Source: Parahaliea aestuarii (lineage in GTDB: Bacteria; Pseudomonadota; Gammaproteobacteria; Pseudomonadales; Halieaceae). Taken from it: a DNA stretch of 64,000 bases. Shown in pieces: positions 1-8,068 of the stretch (its first letter is position 1; each line of letters starts with the position of its first letter). The position numbers and the translations under genes were made by a program. The stretch is taken from positions 124,001 through 188,000 of the forward strand of contig NZ_VRYZ01000002.1 of the NCBI RefSeq assembly GCF_008064635.1. The letters run 5' to 3'. Under the pieces are notes generated by a model. It ran no database searches. It was given only the letters and a program-made list of their open reading frames with translations, and was not told the DNA's origin.

Positions 1-722
1 CTGTCGGGTTGCAGATCGGCGTGAATCTCCCAGTACTCCTCGGGCACGAAGGCGCGAATTTCTTTCTCGCGCTCTACGATCAGGCGCACCGCCACCGATT
101 GCACGCGTCCGGCCGACAGGCCGCGAGCCACCTTGGCCCACAGCAGTGGCGATACCATGTAGCCCACGACCCGATCCAGGAAGCGGCGCGCCTGCTGGGC
201 GTTCACCCGGTTCTGGTCCAGGTGGGCCGGCGCATCAAAAGCCTCGGCAATCGCCTTCTTGGTGATCTCGTTGAACACCACGCGCTGGTAGCGATTGTCG
301 TCGCCGCCAATGGCCTCGCGCAGGTGCCAGGCGATAGCCTCTCCCTCGCGATCGAGGTCGGTCGCGAGATAAATGGCGTCCGAACTCGCGGCGAGCTTCT
401 TCAGTTCGGCTACCACCTTCTCCTTGCCGGGCAGGATCTGGTACTCCGCTTTCCAGCCGTGTTCGGGGTCAATCCCCATGCGGCGGATCAGCTGCTCGCG
501 GGACTTCTGCTTTTTATAGGCGGCCTTTTCTTCCGGTGCCATCTTGCGGGTGCGGGCGGCCTGGGCGGCCCGCTCCTTCGGATCCACACTGCCACCGCTG
601 CCGGCGGTGGGCAGGTCGCGGATATGCCCGACACTGGATTTAACGATGAAATCGGGGCCGAGGTACTTATTGATGGTCTTGGCCTTGGCTGGCGATTCCA
701 CAATGACAAGTGATTTGCCCAT
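1..722 (-). CDS. topA: DNA topoisomerase I, N-terminal part (cut by window edge)
   Basis: Type IA topoisomerase that relaxes negative supercoils. Only the first 240 residues lie in the window; the active-site tyrosine domain is beyond base 1. The protein opens [17 protein letters not shown], the Toprim start with its conserved Glu, and carries the acidic Toprim motif [12 protein letters not shown] near residues 121-133. The ATG at 720-722 is preceded by an AGGAG at 726-730 (minus strand), which fixes the start. The long Lys/Arg/Glu-rich loop near residues 50-80 is usual for proteobacterial TopA. The gene is divergent from nothing close: the next gene upstream is on the same strand after about 100 bp. 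Confidence 0.97.
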   Translation of the reverse strand, partial: MGKSLVIVESPAKAKTINKYLGPDFIVKSSVGHIRDLPTAGSGGSVDPKERAAQAARTRKMAPEEKAAYKKQKSREQLIRRMGIDPEHGWKAEYQILPGKEKVVAELKKLAASSDAIYLATDLDREGEAIAWHLREAIGGDDNRYQRVVFNEITKKAIAEAFDAPAHLDQNRVNAQQARRFLDRVVGYMVSPLLWAKVARGLSAGRVQSVAVRLIVEREKEIRAFVPEEYWEIHADLQPD

Positions 723-827
723 ATGCTCCTGTATACCCGCTAAAGGGGCTGTATTCGTTCTGTCCCCGCGGGGAAAAAGGGGCATATATAAGTGCCAGCA
801 CCGCCCGGGTCAAGGGCAGAGGCGCGA

Positions 828-1316
828 TCAGCCCGTCAGTTGCTGCCCCCAGTCTCCCAGCAGGCGCCGTAATTCCGCTACTGTAGACAGGTCCCCGGCC
901 TCCCGCCAGTAAATGCCGCAGGAGCCTTCATCGACGCTGGCGGCGAGAACCGTTTCCGGCATTGCCAGCAGTTCCTCCGGCACAGTCCGGGTCTCGCCGA
1001 GGGGACGCCACTGGCCCTCCTCCTGCAGCCACGCGCCACGCCGTCGCTCGCGCCCGCGGGAGGGCCGCAGGCGCAGGCCGTAATAAAGTGTATCCGCCCG
1101 CACCGCACCGGCACCGGGAGCCGAGTTGCGGGGCAAATCGCGAAATTCGACAAACAGCCCCTGTACCGCCGCAGCTTCCCGCAGGCGCGCCTGCTTGCGC
1201 TGCTGCTTGCTGGGCATAAAGTGGGACAGCGGAGCCAGGGCAACAGCGATGACGAAGGCGATAATGAGGTAGGTCAAACAGGAACTCCAGCTTGCATCTG
1301 ACGAACGGCCAGCCAT
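828..1316 (-). CDS. Membrane-anchored protein of unknown function
   Basis: A 162-residue protein I do not recognise. It has one hydrophobic segment near residues 13-33 (LTYLIIAFVIAVALAPLSHF), then a basic stretch (KQQRKQARLR) and a soluble C-terminal domain rich in Arg, Glu and Trp, so it is probably an inner-membrane protein anchored by its N terminus. The basic residues just after the helix suggest the bulk faces the cytoplasm. It sits between topA and a divergent universal stress gene. No clear ribosome binding site was seen before the first ATG; a start at Met34 would remove the membrane segment and seems less likely. Confidence 0.6.
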   Translation of the reverse strand: MAGRSSDASWSSCLTYLIIAFVIAVALAPLSHFMPSKQQRKQARLREAAAVQGLFVEFRDLPRNSAPGAGAVRADTLYYGLRLRPSRGRERRRGAWLQEEGQWRPLGETRTVPEELLAMPETVLAASVDEGSCGIYWREAGDLSTVAELRRLLGDWGQQLTG

Positions 1317-1364
1317 AGTATGCTAAATAGCCGTTGCCGAGCAGCCTACCCAGGGAGAATAGCT

Positions 1365-1805
1365 ATGGCCCAGTACAGCAAAATCATGATTGCCGTCGAT
1401 CTCAGCGAAGATTCCGCCGAGGTCGCGACCAAGGCGAGCGCGATCGCAGGTGGCGACACTTCCGGATTACACCTGATCCATGTGATCGAGCCCCTGAGCT
1501 TTGCCTACGGCGGCGATATTCCCATGGATTTCTCCGGTATCCAGGACGAAATTCACCAGCAGGCCACCCAGCAGCTGACAGCCTTCGGCAACGCCCACGG
1601 TATTCCCGCCGAGCGCCAGCATATTGTGCTGGGCCGCCCGGAGGTGGAGATTCACAACGCCGCCCAGGAAATCGACGCCGACCTGATCGTGGTCGGCAGC
1701 CACGGCCGCTACGGTCTCGCCCTGCTGATGGGCTCCACCGCCAACGGCGTGCTGCACGGCGCCACCTGCGATGTGCTGGCGGTGCGTGTCGGCGACCACG
1801 ATTAG
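1365..1805 (+). CDS. Universal stress protein, UspA family
   Basis: A 146-residue single-domain Usp protein. It starts MAQYSKIMIAVDLSEDS, the usual beta-1 and Asp of the family, and ends with VVGSHGRYGLALLMGSTANG, the nucleotide-binding loop region, followed by CDVLAVRV. These ATP-binding type Usp proteins act in the cytoplasm in stress and growth arrest. The ATG at 1365 was chosen over an in-frame ATG 45 bases earlier because an AGGGAG lies 6-14 bases before it and homologues start there. The stop overlaps by 4 bp the end of the convergent glutaredoxin-like gene. Confidence 0.93.
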   Translation: MAQYSKIMIAVDLSEDSAEVATKASAIAGGDTSGLHLIHVIEPLSFAYGGDIPMDFSGIQDEIHQQATQQLTAFGNAHGIPAERQHIVLGRPEVEIHNAAQEIDADLIVVGSHGRYGLALLMGSTANGVLHGATCDVLAVRVGDHD

Positions 1806-2098
1806 GCGGCCGGTTCGCCGGTCAGGGCCAGCACCTCTTCCTCGACAAAGGGCCAGCGCGCTTCGCCAGCGGCGCCGCGCAGTACAGGAATTAACAGCCC
1901 GTAGCGCTCAAACAGCGCATCGTCGCAGGCAATGTCCACCACCCTGTAGCGAAACGGGCACCCGGCCCGCTGCAGGGTTTTTAGGATCTCCTCGGCCTGC
2001 TCACACAGGTGACAGCCACCGGTACCGAGCAACTCCAGCTCCCTTTGATTACTGTGCAATTTCGTTCCTCCGCTAACAGCGTGTGCAGCGACTGCCAC
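1802..2098 (-). CDS. Glutaredoxin-like protein (DUF836 family)
   Basis: A 98-residue thioredoxin-fold protein. The redox motif C-H-L-C follows the first strand (ELELLGTGGCHLCEQAEEIL), then comes a second strand FRYRVVDI and the cis-Pro region LLIPVLRG. Such small proteins are probably thiol-disulfide reductases of the cytoplasm, but the substrate is unknown. The first 15 or so residues are poorly conserved in appearance, so the true start may be a non-ATG codon further in. It is convergent with the Usp gene (4 bp overlap) and divergent from the IclR regulator. Confidence 0.8.
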   Translation of the reverse strand: MAVAAHAVSGGTKLHSNQRELELLGTGGCHLCEQAEEILKTLQRAGCPFRYRVVDIACDDALFERYGLLIPVLRGAAGEARWPFVEEEVLALTGEPAA

Positions 2099-2162
2099 CC
2101 CTCAACAGAATCATGTAGAATCCCCCGTTCCGCAAATACGCATAAACCCCGGGGGTATTGAC

Positions 2163-3065
2163 GTGGCGTTATTCTCGCAGCCTACAGCGCGCGCGCTAGC
2201 CATCCTGGATCTACTGATGGCGAACCCGCACCAGGCCTTCGGTCTGACCGAGATGACTCGTCGCCTCAACCTTAACAAGGCCACCTGTCATGCCATCCTG
2301 ACCACGATGGCCAATTATGGCTTCCTGATACAACATCCGAAAACCAAGGCCTACCGTCTGGGCCCGTCCATCATCGCAGCCGGCAATGCCGCCTTCGCCC
2401 AGTTTCCGGTGCTGGAATACGCCCGGCCGGAGCTGGAAGGCCTGCAAAATGATTTGAAGGTGGGCTTCGCCGTTACCGCCCGCTCCAAGCTTCACCAGGT
2501 TCTGCTGGCCCTCTACGGACACGCCACGCCGCTGATTGACTCCTTCCAGCTCGGCCTGCGCCTGCCCAATACCGCGCCTATCGCCGCCTGTTTTACCGCC
2601 TTCTCTCCCGCCAAGGCGCTGGAAGCCTGGCTCACCCGCGCCCACGAGTCGCGCGGCGGCTACAACGAGCGCCTGGACCAGAAGCTGCGGGTTTCGGTGA
2701 TAGCCATTCGCGCCCGCGGCTACGAAGTCACCCTGAAGACGAAGGCAGAGGAAGAGCTCACCGCGGAACTGTCGCGCATCCACCAGAGCTGGAGCCTCAC
2801 CGAACTCGAGGACGCCGCCAACAAATACCAGAACGGCGTCTGCGACGAACACTACCACCTGGACCGCATCGATCCCAAGGCGCGCTACGACGTCAGCACC
2901 ATCGCGGTGCCGGTCTGCGTTTACCGCGATGTACCGGTCATGTGTTTTGTGGCCGGTTCCATCGACAAACCCATCACCGGGGCGCAGATCGAGGACATCG
3001 CCGCGCGCATGAAGGAATCCGCCGACCGGGTCACCGCCCTCGCCATGGGCAAGACCAGCGTCTGA
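2163..3065 (+). CDS. IclR family transcriptional regulator
   Basis: A 300-residue regulator. Residues 1-70 form a winged helix-turn-helix (ARALAILDLLMANPHQAFGLTEMTRRLNLNKATCHAIL), followed by the wing YGFLIQHPKTKAYRLGP. The rest is an IclR-type effector-binding domain (VGFAVTARSK ... VSTIAVPVCV). It is longer than the usual 250-270 residues because of a charged insert near residues 190-230. The start is GTG at 2163 behind a purine-rich GGGGGT. The ligand cannot be read from sequence. The methyltransferase follows 14 bp downstream on the same strand, so the two may be cotranscribed. Confidence 0.9.
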   Translation: MALFSQPTARALAILDLLMANPHQAFGLTEMTRRLNLNKATCHAILTTMANYGFLIQHPKTKAYRLGPSIIAAGNAAFAQFPVLEYARPELEGLQNDLKVGFAVTARSKLHQVLLALYGHATPLIDSFQLGLRLPNTAPIAACFTAFSPAKALEAWLTRAHESRGGYNERLDQKLRVSVIAIRARGYEVTLKTKAEEELTAELSRIHQSWSLTELEDAANKYQNGVCDEHYHLDRIDPKARYDVSTIAVPVCVYRDVPVMCFVAGSIDKPITGAQIEDIAARMKESADRVTALAMGKTSV

Positions 3066-3079
3066 GCAAGCCACCCGCG

Positions 3080-3853
3080 ATGAACGACAGCCCGGCCTAT
3101 CGGGAACGCAGGGCCTTCTTCGACCGTCTGCTGACTGTTTACGGTCGCAAGCCGGTGCTGGAAGTCCTGCAGAACCCCGCCCTTCAATGCCACGCCCTGC
3201 ACCTCGCCGACAGCAACCGCGAGCAGGGCATTGTGCGCGACATCCGGGAGCTGGCCGCGAGCCGCGGCATCGACGTTCAACTTCACGACCGCCAGGCCCT
3301 GTCACGGATTTCCCGTAACGGTCGCCAGGATCAGGGCGTCGCCATAGACGTACTGTGCCCCGCCTTCCAGCAGGCCGGGGATGCGCTCACTGACCTGCCG
3401 GCCGACGCCCGCCTGCTGGCGCTGGATGGCATCAGCAACCCGCAGAACCTCGGCATGATTATTCGCTCCGCCGCCGCTGGCAATATCGACGGCATTCTGT
3501 ATGCCCGCCGCGGCAACGCCGCCCTGGGACCACTGGTGATCAAAGCCAGCGCCGGCACCCTGTACCGGGCGCCCCTGCTGCTGTGCGAGGCACTGCCGGA
3601 AACACTCCGCCAGTACCGGGATGCCGGCGTGGAGGTCTGTACCCTGGCGGCCGATGCGAGAGAATCACTGTTTGAATTCCGCCCCGCGGGGCGCTGTGTC
3701 TACGTACTGGGCAACGAGACCGACGGCGTCTCCGGCGCCGTGCAGAAGACGGCGAGCCGGGGGCTGTCCATCCCCATGCGCAATGGAGTGGAATCCCTGA
3801 ACGTGGCCGTTACAGCCAGCCTGATTGCCTACGCCGGGCAGATGGAAATCTAG
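3080..3853 (+). CDS. TrmH/SpoU family RNA 2'-O-methyltransferase
   Basis: A 257-residue SPOUT methyltransferase. Motif 1 is LALDGISNPQNLGMIIRSAA, motif 2 is YVLGNETDGVS and motif 3 is IPMRNGVESLNVAVTASL; together they form the trefoil knot that binds S-adenosylmethionine. The N-terminal 80 residues look like the substrate-binding domain of RlmB/TrmH-type enzymes (YGRKPVLEVLQNPALQ). It is likely to methylate a ribose in 23S rRNA or tRNA; which one is not clear. Start ATG at 3080. It ends with a 4 bp overlap with the convergent outer-membrane protein gene. Confidence 0.92.
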   Translation: MNDSPAYRERRAFFDRLLTVYGRKPVLEVLQNPALQCHALHLADSNREQGIVRDIRELAASRGIDVQLHDRQALSRISRNGRQDQGVAIDVLCPAFQQAGDALTDLPADARLLALDGISNPQNLGMIIRSAAAGNIDGILYARRGNAALGPLVIKASAGTLYRAPLLLCEALPETLRQYRDAGVEVCTLAADARESLFEFRPAGRCVYVLGNETDGVSGAVQKTASRGLSIPMRNGVESLNVAVTASLIAYAGQMEI

Positions 3854-4683
3854 AAGCGCAGGCCCAGATAGACCTGCGGGCCGCTGTATTCGAATTCCAC
3901 GCCGCCATCCCAGCGCTCCTTGTCGATATCGATGTCCATATCGAAATAGGTGTACTTCAGGCCGGCGCTCAGGTTGTCGGTGAAGCTGTACTCGACGTAG
4001 GCGTTGGCGGTGACAATGTCGCCCTCCACGTCGCCGCCGGAGATATCCAGACTGAGCCCGAACCAGCCGCCGTCTGCACCCAGCTCCCAGTTCTGCCAGG
4101 GGCGATAGCGCAGGCCGCCACCGATGACCGGCAGGGGCGCATCGGCCTTGGCTGACACCTGCCGGCGTACGCCGGCGCCACTGTTGCCGCTATCTGTACG
4201 AGCGCGAACACCCAGTTCGACACCGGTCCAGTGGGCGCCGACCGAAGCCCTGATTTGCAGGGCTTCAGTATCATAAAACGCATAATTGTAGGTCACCGGC
4301 ACGATACTGATATCCCACTCAGATCCAACGGAAATGCCAAGCGGAAAGGTGGTGTCACCGAGGGTGATATCGCGCTGGAGATCACCCTTCGCCTCGCGGC
4401 GAAAGTCCCAGTAGCCCACCACCATCTTGTGCCGGCGGGCGAAACGCCACTCCAGGCCCAGCAGGTAGGTTTCATCGTCCTCGTCGAAGCCGAGGTCCTC
4501 TTCAAGGTCTATCTGGGGATTGCGCCGGGCTTCGCCCTGTACGCTTACCCCGGTATTCCAGGAACTCAGAAAATACCCAGCCTGCAGGGCAAACTGATGA
4601 CGGTCAAAGCCGCTGGCGGACTCGGCCAGACAACCGGGCGCCAGCACACTGGCGGAGAGCAGGAGCAGCGAAGCACGTTTCAT
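3850..4683 (-). CDS. Predicted outer-membrane beta-barrel protein
   Basis: A 277-residue exported protein. A signal peptide (MKRASLLLLSASVLAPGCLA) precedes a mature part of alternating aromatic and polar strands such as FALQAGYFLSSWNTG and ANAYVEYSFTDNLSAGLKYTY. It ends VYLGLRF, with the terminal Phe typical of substrates of the Bam complex. The repeated acidic turns (DMDIDIDKERWDGG) are surface or periplasmic loops. It is monocistronic as far as visible. A cysteine lies near the cleavage site (APGCLA), so a lipoprotein is possible but the context after Cys is less typical. Function unknown. Confidence 0.72.
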   Translation of the reverse strand: MKRASLLLLSASVLAPGCLAESASGFDRHQFALQAGYFLSSWNTGVSVQGEARRNPQIDLEEDLGFDEDDETYLLGLEWRFARRHKMVVGYWDFRREAKGDLQRDITLGDTTFPLGISVGSEWDISIVPVTYNYAFYDTEALQIRASVGAHWTGVELGVRARTDSGNSGAGVRRQVSAKADAPLPVIGGGLRYRPWQNWELGADGGWFGLSLDISGGDVEGDIVTANAYVEYSFTDNLSAGLKYTYFDMDIDIDKERWDGGVEFEYSGPQVYLGLRF

Positions 4684-4757
4684 ATGATGGTTATCCGGGC
4701 GACGTCAGCTGGCAGTGTAAGGGATAGCCGGTCTGGAATCACCTGCAGGCCACCGGC

Positions 4758-5867
4758 TTAGTCGCCCGCGACATCGACGATGATCTTGCCCCTGGCGCGC
4801 CCCGACTCCGAATACGCGAGAGCTTCGGTAATCGCCGTCAGCGGATAGTGCCGATCGATCACCGGTGACAGTTCACCGCGTCCAAGCAGTTCGGCGAGAA
4901 AGACAAGGTCATCGCCATTCAGATGCGCCAGGAAGGGCGTGAGTTCTTCATCCCCAAGCCGGGAACGCAGCATCGCGCCGGCGATATTCAGCAGTGGACC
5001 GACCCAGTCGCCCTCGCCCGCCCCGACCATCACCAGTGTGCCGCCCGGCACCAGCGCCCGCTGATTGGCAGCCGAGCCGTGATTGCCGACGGCGTCGATA
5101 ATCACATCCCAGCGCTCCTCGCCGCGGGTGTAATCGCGTTGCGTGTAATCAATAACGGCATCGGCACCGAGGCCGAGTACCAGGTCAAGGTTGCGTGTAC
5201 TGGACACCCCGGTGACTTCTGCTCCCATATTGCGAGCCAGTTGTACGGCAAACGACCCTACGCCCCCGGAGGCTCCGTTGACCAGCACGCGATCGCCGGC
5301 CTTCACCCCGCCGGCATCGCGCAGAGCCTGCAGCGCAGACACTGCCGCGATGGGCACTGCCGCCGCCTCGGCGAAGCCGACGCCCTCGGGCATCGCCGCA
5401 ATGGAACCGGCTGCCCGCAATGTAACGTACTCGCCAAATGCCCCGGTCTGGCCGCCAAATACCCGGTCGCCGGGCTGGAAGCGTGTGACATCGGCGCCCG
5501 CCGCCACCACGGTACCAGCAAAATCGACGCCGAGGTGATGACGCTCGGGGCGGCCAATCCCGGTCATCAGACGCATGAAGTAAGGCTGGCCACGCAGGTG
5601 GTGCCAGTCCAGGGGGTTGACGCTCGCTGCTTTCACCTGCACCAGCACTTCGTCACGGGCGGGTTCAGGAAGGGGCAGCGCCTCAAGCCGGACCACTTCC
5701 GGCCCACCGTAGCAGCGGTAGACCGCGCTGCGCATGCCGTTCTGCGTGGGGTGCTCCGCGCTGACATCGGGACAGGGAGCTGTGTAGGACAGGGCAACCG
5801 CTAGCCCCGCCACAGCCAGCAGTACCAGCGCGGCTGCACCTGCGAGTAAACGACGAAAGAATTTCAC
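4758..5867 (-). CDS. Zinc-independent MDR-family NAD(P)H oxidoreductase with N-terminal membrane anchor
   Basis: A 369-residue medium-chain dehydrogenase/reductase of the quinone oxidoreductase type. The GroES-like fold holds HLGVDFAGTVVAAGADV, and the Rossmann part has NGASGGVGSFAVQLARNMGA. The structural zinc cysteines are absent. Unusually the catalytic part follows a hydrophobic segment ([20 protein letters not shown]), so it is probably anchored to, or exported across, the inner membrane. The start GTG at 5865-5867 has a GGAGA about 8 bases upstream; an ATG 36 bases earlier is possible. Substrate unknown. Confidence 0.85.
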   Translation of the reverse strand: MKFFRRLLAGAAALVLLAVAGLAVALSYTAPCPDVSAEHPTQNGMRSAVYRCYGGPEVVRLEALPLPEPARDEVLVQVKAASVNPLDWHHLRGQPYFMRLMTGIGRPERHHLGVDFAGTVVAAGADVTRFQPGDRVFGGQTGAFGEYVTLRAAGSIAAMPEGVGFAEAAAVPIAAVSALQALRDAGGVKAGDRVLVNGASGGVGSFAVQLARNMGAEVTGVSSTRNLDLVLGLGADAVIDYTQRDYTRGEERWDVIIDAVGNHGSAANQRALVPGGTLVMVGAGEGDWVGPLLNIAGAMLRSRLGDEELTPFLAHLNGDDLVFLAELLGRGELSPVIDRHYPLTAITEALAYSESGRARGKIIVDVAGD

Positions 5868-5970
5868 AACAGGCAGTCTCCGGCAGCAATGAACCGCCAG
5901 CATAGCCGCCCTGGCCTATGCGTGCACAGGTGGTCTGTCGCGCCCGACGGGCGCTCCAGCGTATTCGGCG

Positions 5971-7146
5971 TCAGCGGGAGAGGAAACCCATGCCCTCTTC
6001 CAGGCCTTTCAGGGTCAGCGGGTACATGTGGCCTTCCAGCAACTGATGGGTGATGGCGGTGGATTGCGTCCACTCCCACTCCTCCTCCGGCACCGGGTTG
6101 ATCCAGATGACCTTCTCGTAGGTTTCCCGCAGGCGACGCATCCACACCTCGCCGGACTCCTCGTTCCAGTGCTCCACCGAACCGCCGGGCTGGACGATTT
6201 CGTAGGGCGACATGGCGGCATCGCCGACAAAGATCACCTTGTAGTCGTGGCTGTACTTGTGCATCACGTCGAGCAGCGGCGTGCGCTCGTTGTGACGGCG
6301 GATATTGTTGCGCCACACGCTTTCGTAGATGAAGTTGTGGAAGTAGAAGTACTCCATGTGCTTGAACTCGGTGCGCGCCGCCGAGAACAGCTCTTCGCAG
6401 ACCTTGACGTGGGGGTCCATGGAGCCGCCCACATCGAAGAAAATCAGCACTTTCACCGCATTGTGGCGCTCGGGCACCATCTTGATGTCCAAAAGCCCGG
6501 CGTTGCGCGCCGTGGAACGTATGGTGTCGTCGAGATCCAGCTCATCGGCGGCGCCGGTGCGGGCGAACTTGCGCAGGCGACGCAGGGCCACCTTGATATT
6601 GCGGGTGCCCAGTTCAACGCCGTCATCGAGGTTTTTGAAATCGCGCTTGTCCCAGACCTTGACGGCTTTCTTGTTGCCGCCGTTGGGGCCAACGCGAATA
6701 CCCTCGGGGTGGTAGCCCTGCTGGCCAAAAGGCGAGGTGCCCCCGGTGCCAATCCACTTGTTGCCGCCTTCGTGGCGTTCTTTTTGCTCGTCCAGGCGTT
6801 TTTTGAATTCCTCGATCAGCTTCTCCAGCCCGCCGAGGGATTCAATTTTATCCTTCTCCTCCTGCGACAGCTGCTTCATGAATTCATTGCGCAGCCAGTC
6901 GTCGGGGATCAGCGCCTCGATGATGTCATCGAGTTCCTCCAGCTCGCGGAAGTGCAGGCCGAAGGCGCGGTCGAAGCGATCGAAGTACTTCTCGTCCTTC
7001 ACCATGCAGGTGCGACTGAAGTAGTAGAACTCGTCGATACTGCCAAAGGCCACGTGCCGCTTCAGCCCTTCCATCAGGTCGAGCAGCTCCCGCGTAGTGA
7101 CAGGTACGCCGGCGTCTTTCAGGCCTTGGAAGAAGTTAATCAACAT
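5971..7146 (-). CDS. CoxE-like VWA domain protein, partner of MoxR ATPase
   Basis: A 391-residue cytoplasmic protein. The N-terminal half is helical and charged (VTTRELLDLMEGLKRHV...); the C-terminal half is a von Willebrand A domain with the metal site reading FFDVGGSMDPHVK, i.e. DxGxS instead of the common DxSxS, and a later FVGDAAMSPYEI. VWA proteins of this kind work with MoxR AAA ATPases as chaperones for assembly of metalloenzymes or membrane complexes (the E. coli RavA-ViaA pair is an example). It lies 9 bp downstream of moxR on the same strand, so the two are surely cotranscribed. Confidence 0.88.
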   Translation of the reverse strand: MLINFFQGLKDAGVPVTTRELLDLMEGLKRHVAFGSIDEFYYFSRTCMVKDEKYFDRFDRAFGLHFRELEELDDIIEALIPDDWLRNEFMKQLSQEEKDKIESLGGLEKLIEEFKKRLDEQKERHEGGNKWIGTGGTSPFGQQGYHPEGIRVGPNGGNKKAVKVWDKRDFKNLDDGVELGTRNIKVALRRLRKFARTGAADELDLDDTIRSTARNAGLLDIKMVPERHNAVKVLIFFDVGGSMDPHVKVCEELFSAARTEFKHMEYFYFHNFIYESVWRNNIRRHNERTPLLDVMHKYSHDYKVIFVGDAAMSPYEIVQPGGSVEHWNEESGEVWMRRLRETYEKVIWINPVPEEEWEWTQSTAITHQLLEGHMYPLTLKGLEEGMGFLSR

Positions 7147-7155
7147 GGGCGCAAT

Positions 7156-8001
7156 CTAGCGGTTTTCTCGCCGGTGCATGAAGGCCAGGCGCTCCAGCAG
7201 GTGGACGTCCTGTTCGTTCTTGAGCAGCGCGCCATAGAGCGGCGGAATGGCTTTGCTGTGGTCGCGCTCTTTCAACAACTCGTCGGGAATATCGTCAGCC
7301 ATCAGCAACTTCAGCCAGTCGATCAGCTCGGATGTGGACGGCTTCTTCTTCAGCCCCGGAATGGCGCGCAGGTCGAAGAACACCTCCAGCGCATCCTGCA
7401 CCAGTTCCTGGGTGATACCCGGGTAGTGCACGTCCACGATCTGGCGCATGGTGTCGCGATCGGGGAAGTTGATGAAGTGAAAGAAGCAGCGGCGCAGGAA
7501 GGCGTCCGGCAGCTCCTTTTCGTTGTTGGAGGTGATGATGATGATCGGGCGCTGTTTTGCCTTGATGGTCTCGCCGGTCTCGTAGACGAAGAACTCCATG
7601 CGGTCCAGTTCCACCAGCAGGTCGTTGGGGAACTCGATGTCAGCCTTGTCGATCTCGTCGATCAGCAGGACCACCTGCTCGTCGGCGTCGAAGGCCTCCC
7701 ACAGCTTGCCCTTCTTGATGTAGTTGGCGATGTCGTGGACTTTCTCGTCACCGAGCTGGGAATCGCGCAGGCGCGATACCGCATCGTATTCGTACAGGCC
7801 CTGCTGTGCCTTGGTGGTAGATTTGATATGCCACTGGATCAGGCGCTTGCCCAGCCCCTGTGCCACTTCCTCCGCCAGCATGGTCTTGCCGGTGCCGGGC
7901 TCCCCCTTGATCAGCAGCGGGCGCTGCAGGGTAACCGCGGCGTTTACCGCCATGCGCAAATCATCTGTCGCTACGTAGCGTTCTGTCCCTTCGAATTTCA
8001 T
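7156..8001 (-). CDS. MoxR family AAA+ ATPase
   Basis: A 281-residue AAA+ ATPase. Walker A is GEPGTGKTMLAEEVA near residues 33-47, Walker B is VVLLIDEIDKAD, sensor 1 is IIITSNNEKEL and an arginine finger region follows (DAFLRRCFFHF). MoxR proteins remodel or help mature partner proteins, commonly with a VWA partner; that partner lies directly downstream. The start ATG is at 8001. It is 67 bp downstream of the membrane-bound VWA gene on the same strand, so the set may form one operon. Confidence 0.93.
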   Translation of the reverse strand: MKFEGTERYVATDDLRMAVNAAVTLQRPLLIKGEPGTGKTMLAEEVAQGLGKRLIQWHIKSTTKAQQGLYEYDAVSRLRDSQLGDEKVHDIANYIKKGKLWEAFDADEQVVLLIDEIDKADIEFPNDLLVELDRMEFFVYETGETIKAKQRPIIIITSNNEKELPDAFLRRCFFHFINFPDRDTMRQIVDVHYPGITQELVQDALEVFFDLRAIPGLKKKPSTSELIDWLKLLMADDIPDELLKERDHSKAIPPLYGALLKNEQDVHLLERLAFMHRRENR

Positions 8002-8068
8002 ACTCGTGTGTCACCTGAATCGGGCAAAGCGTGCAAGATTAGCGAGCGGGCGCAGCCCGTGCAAGCAC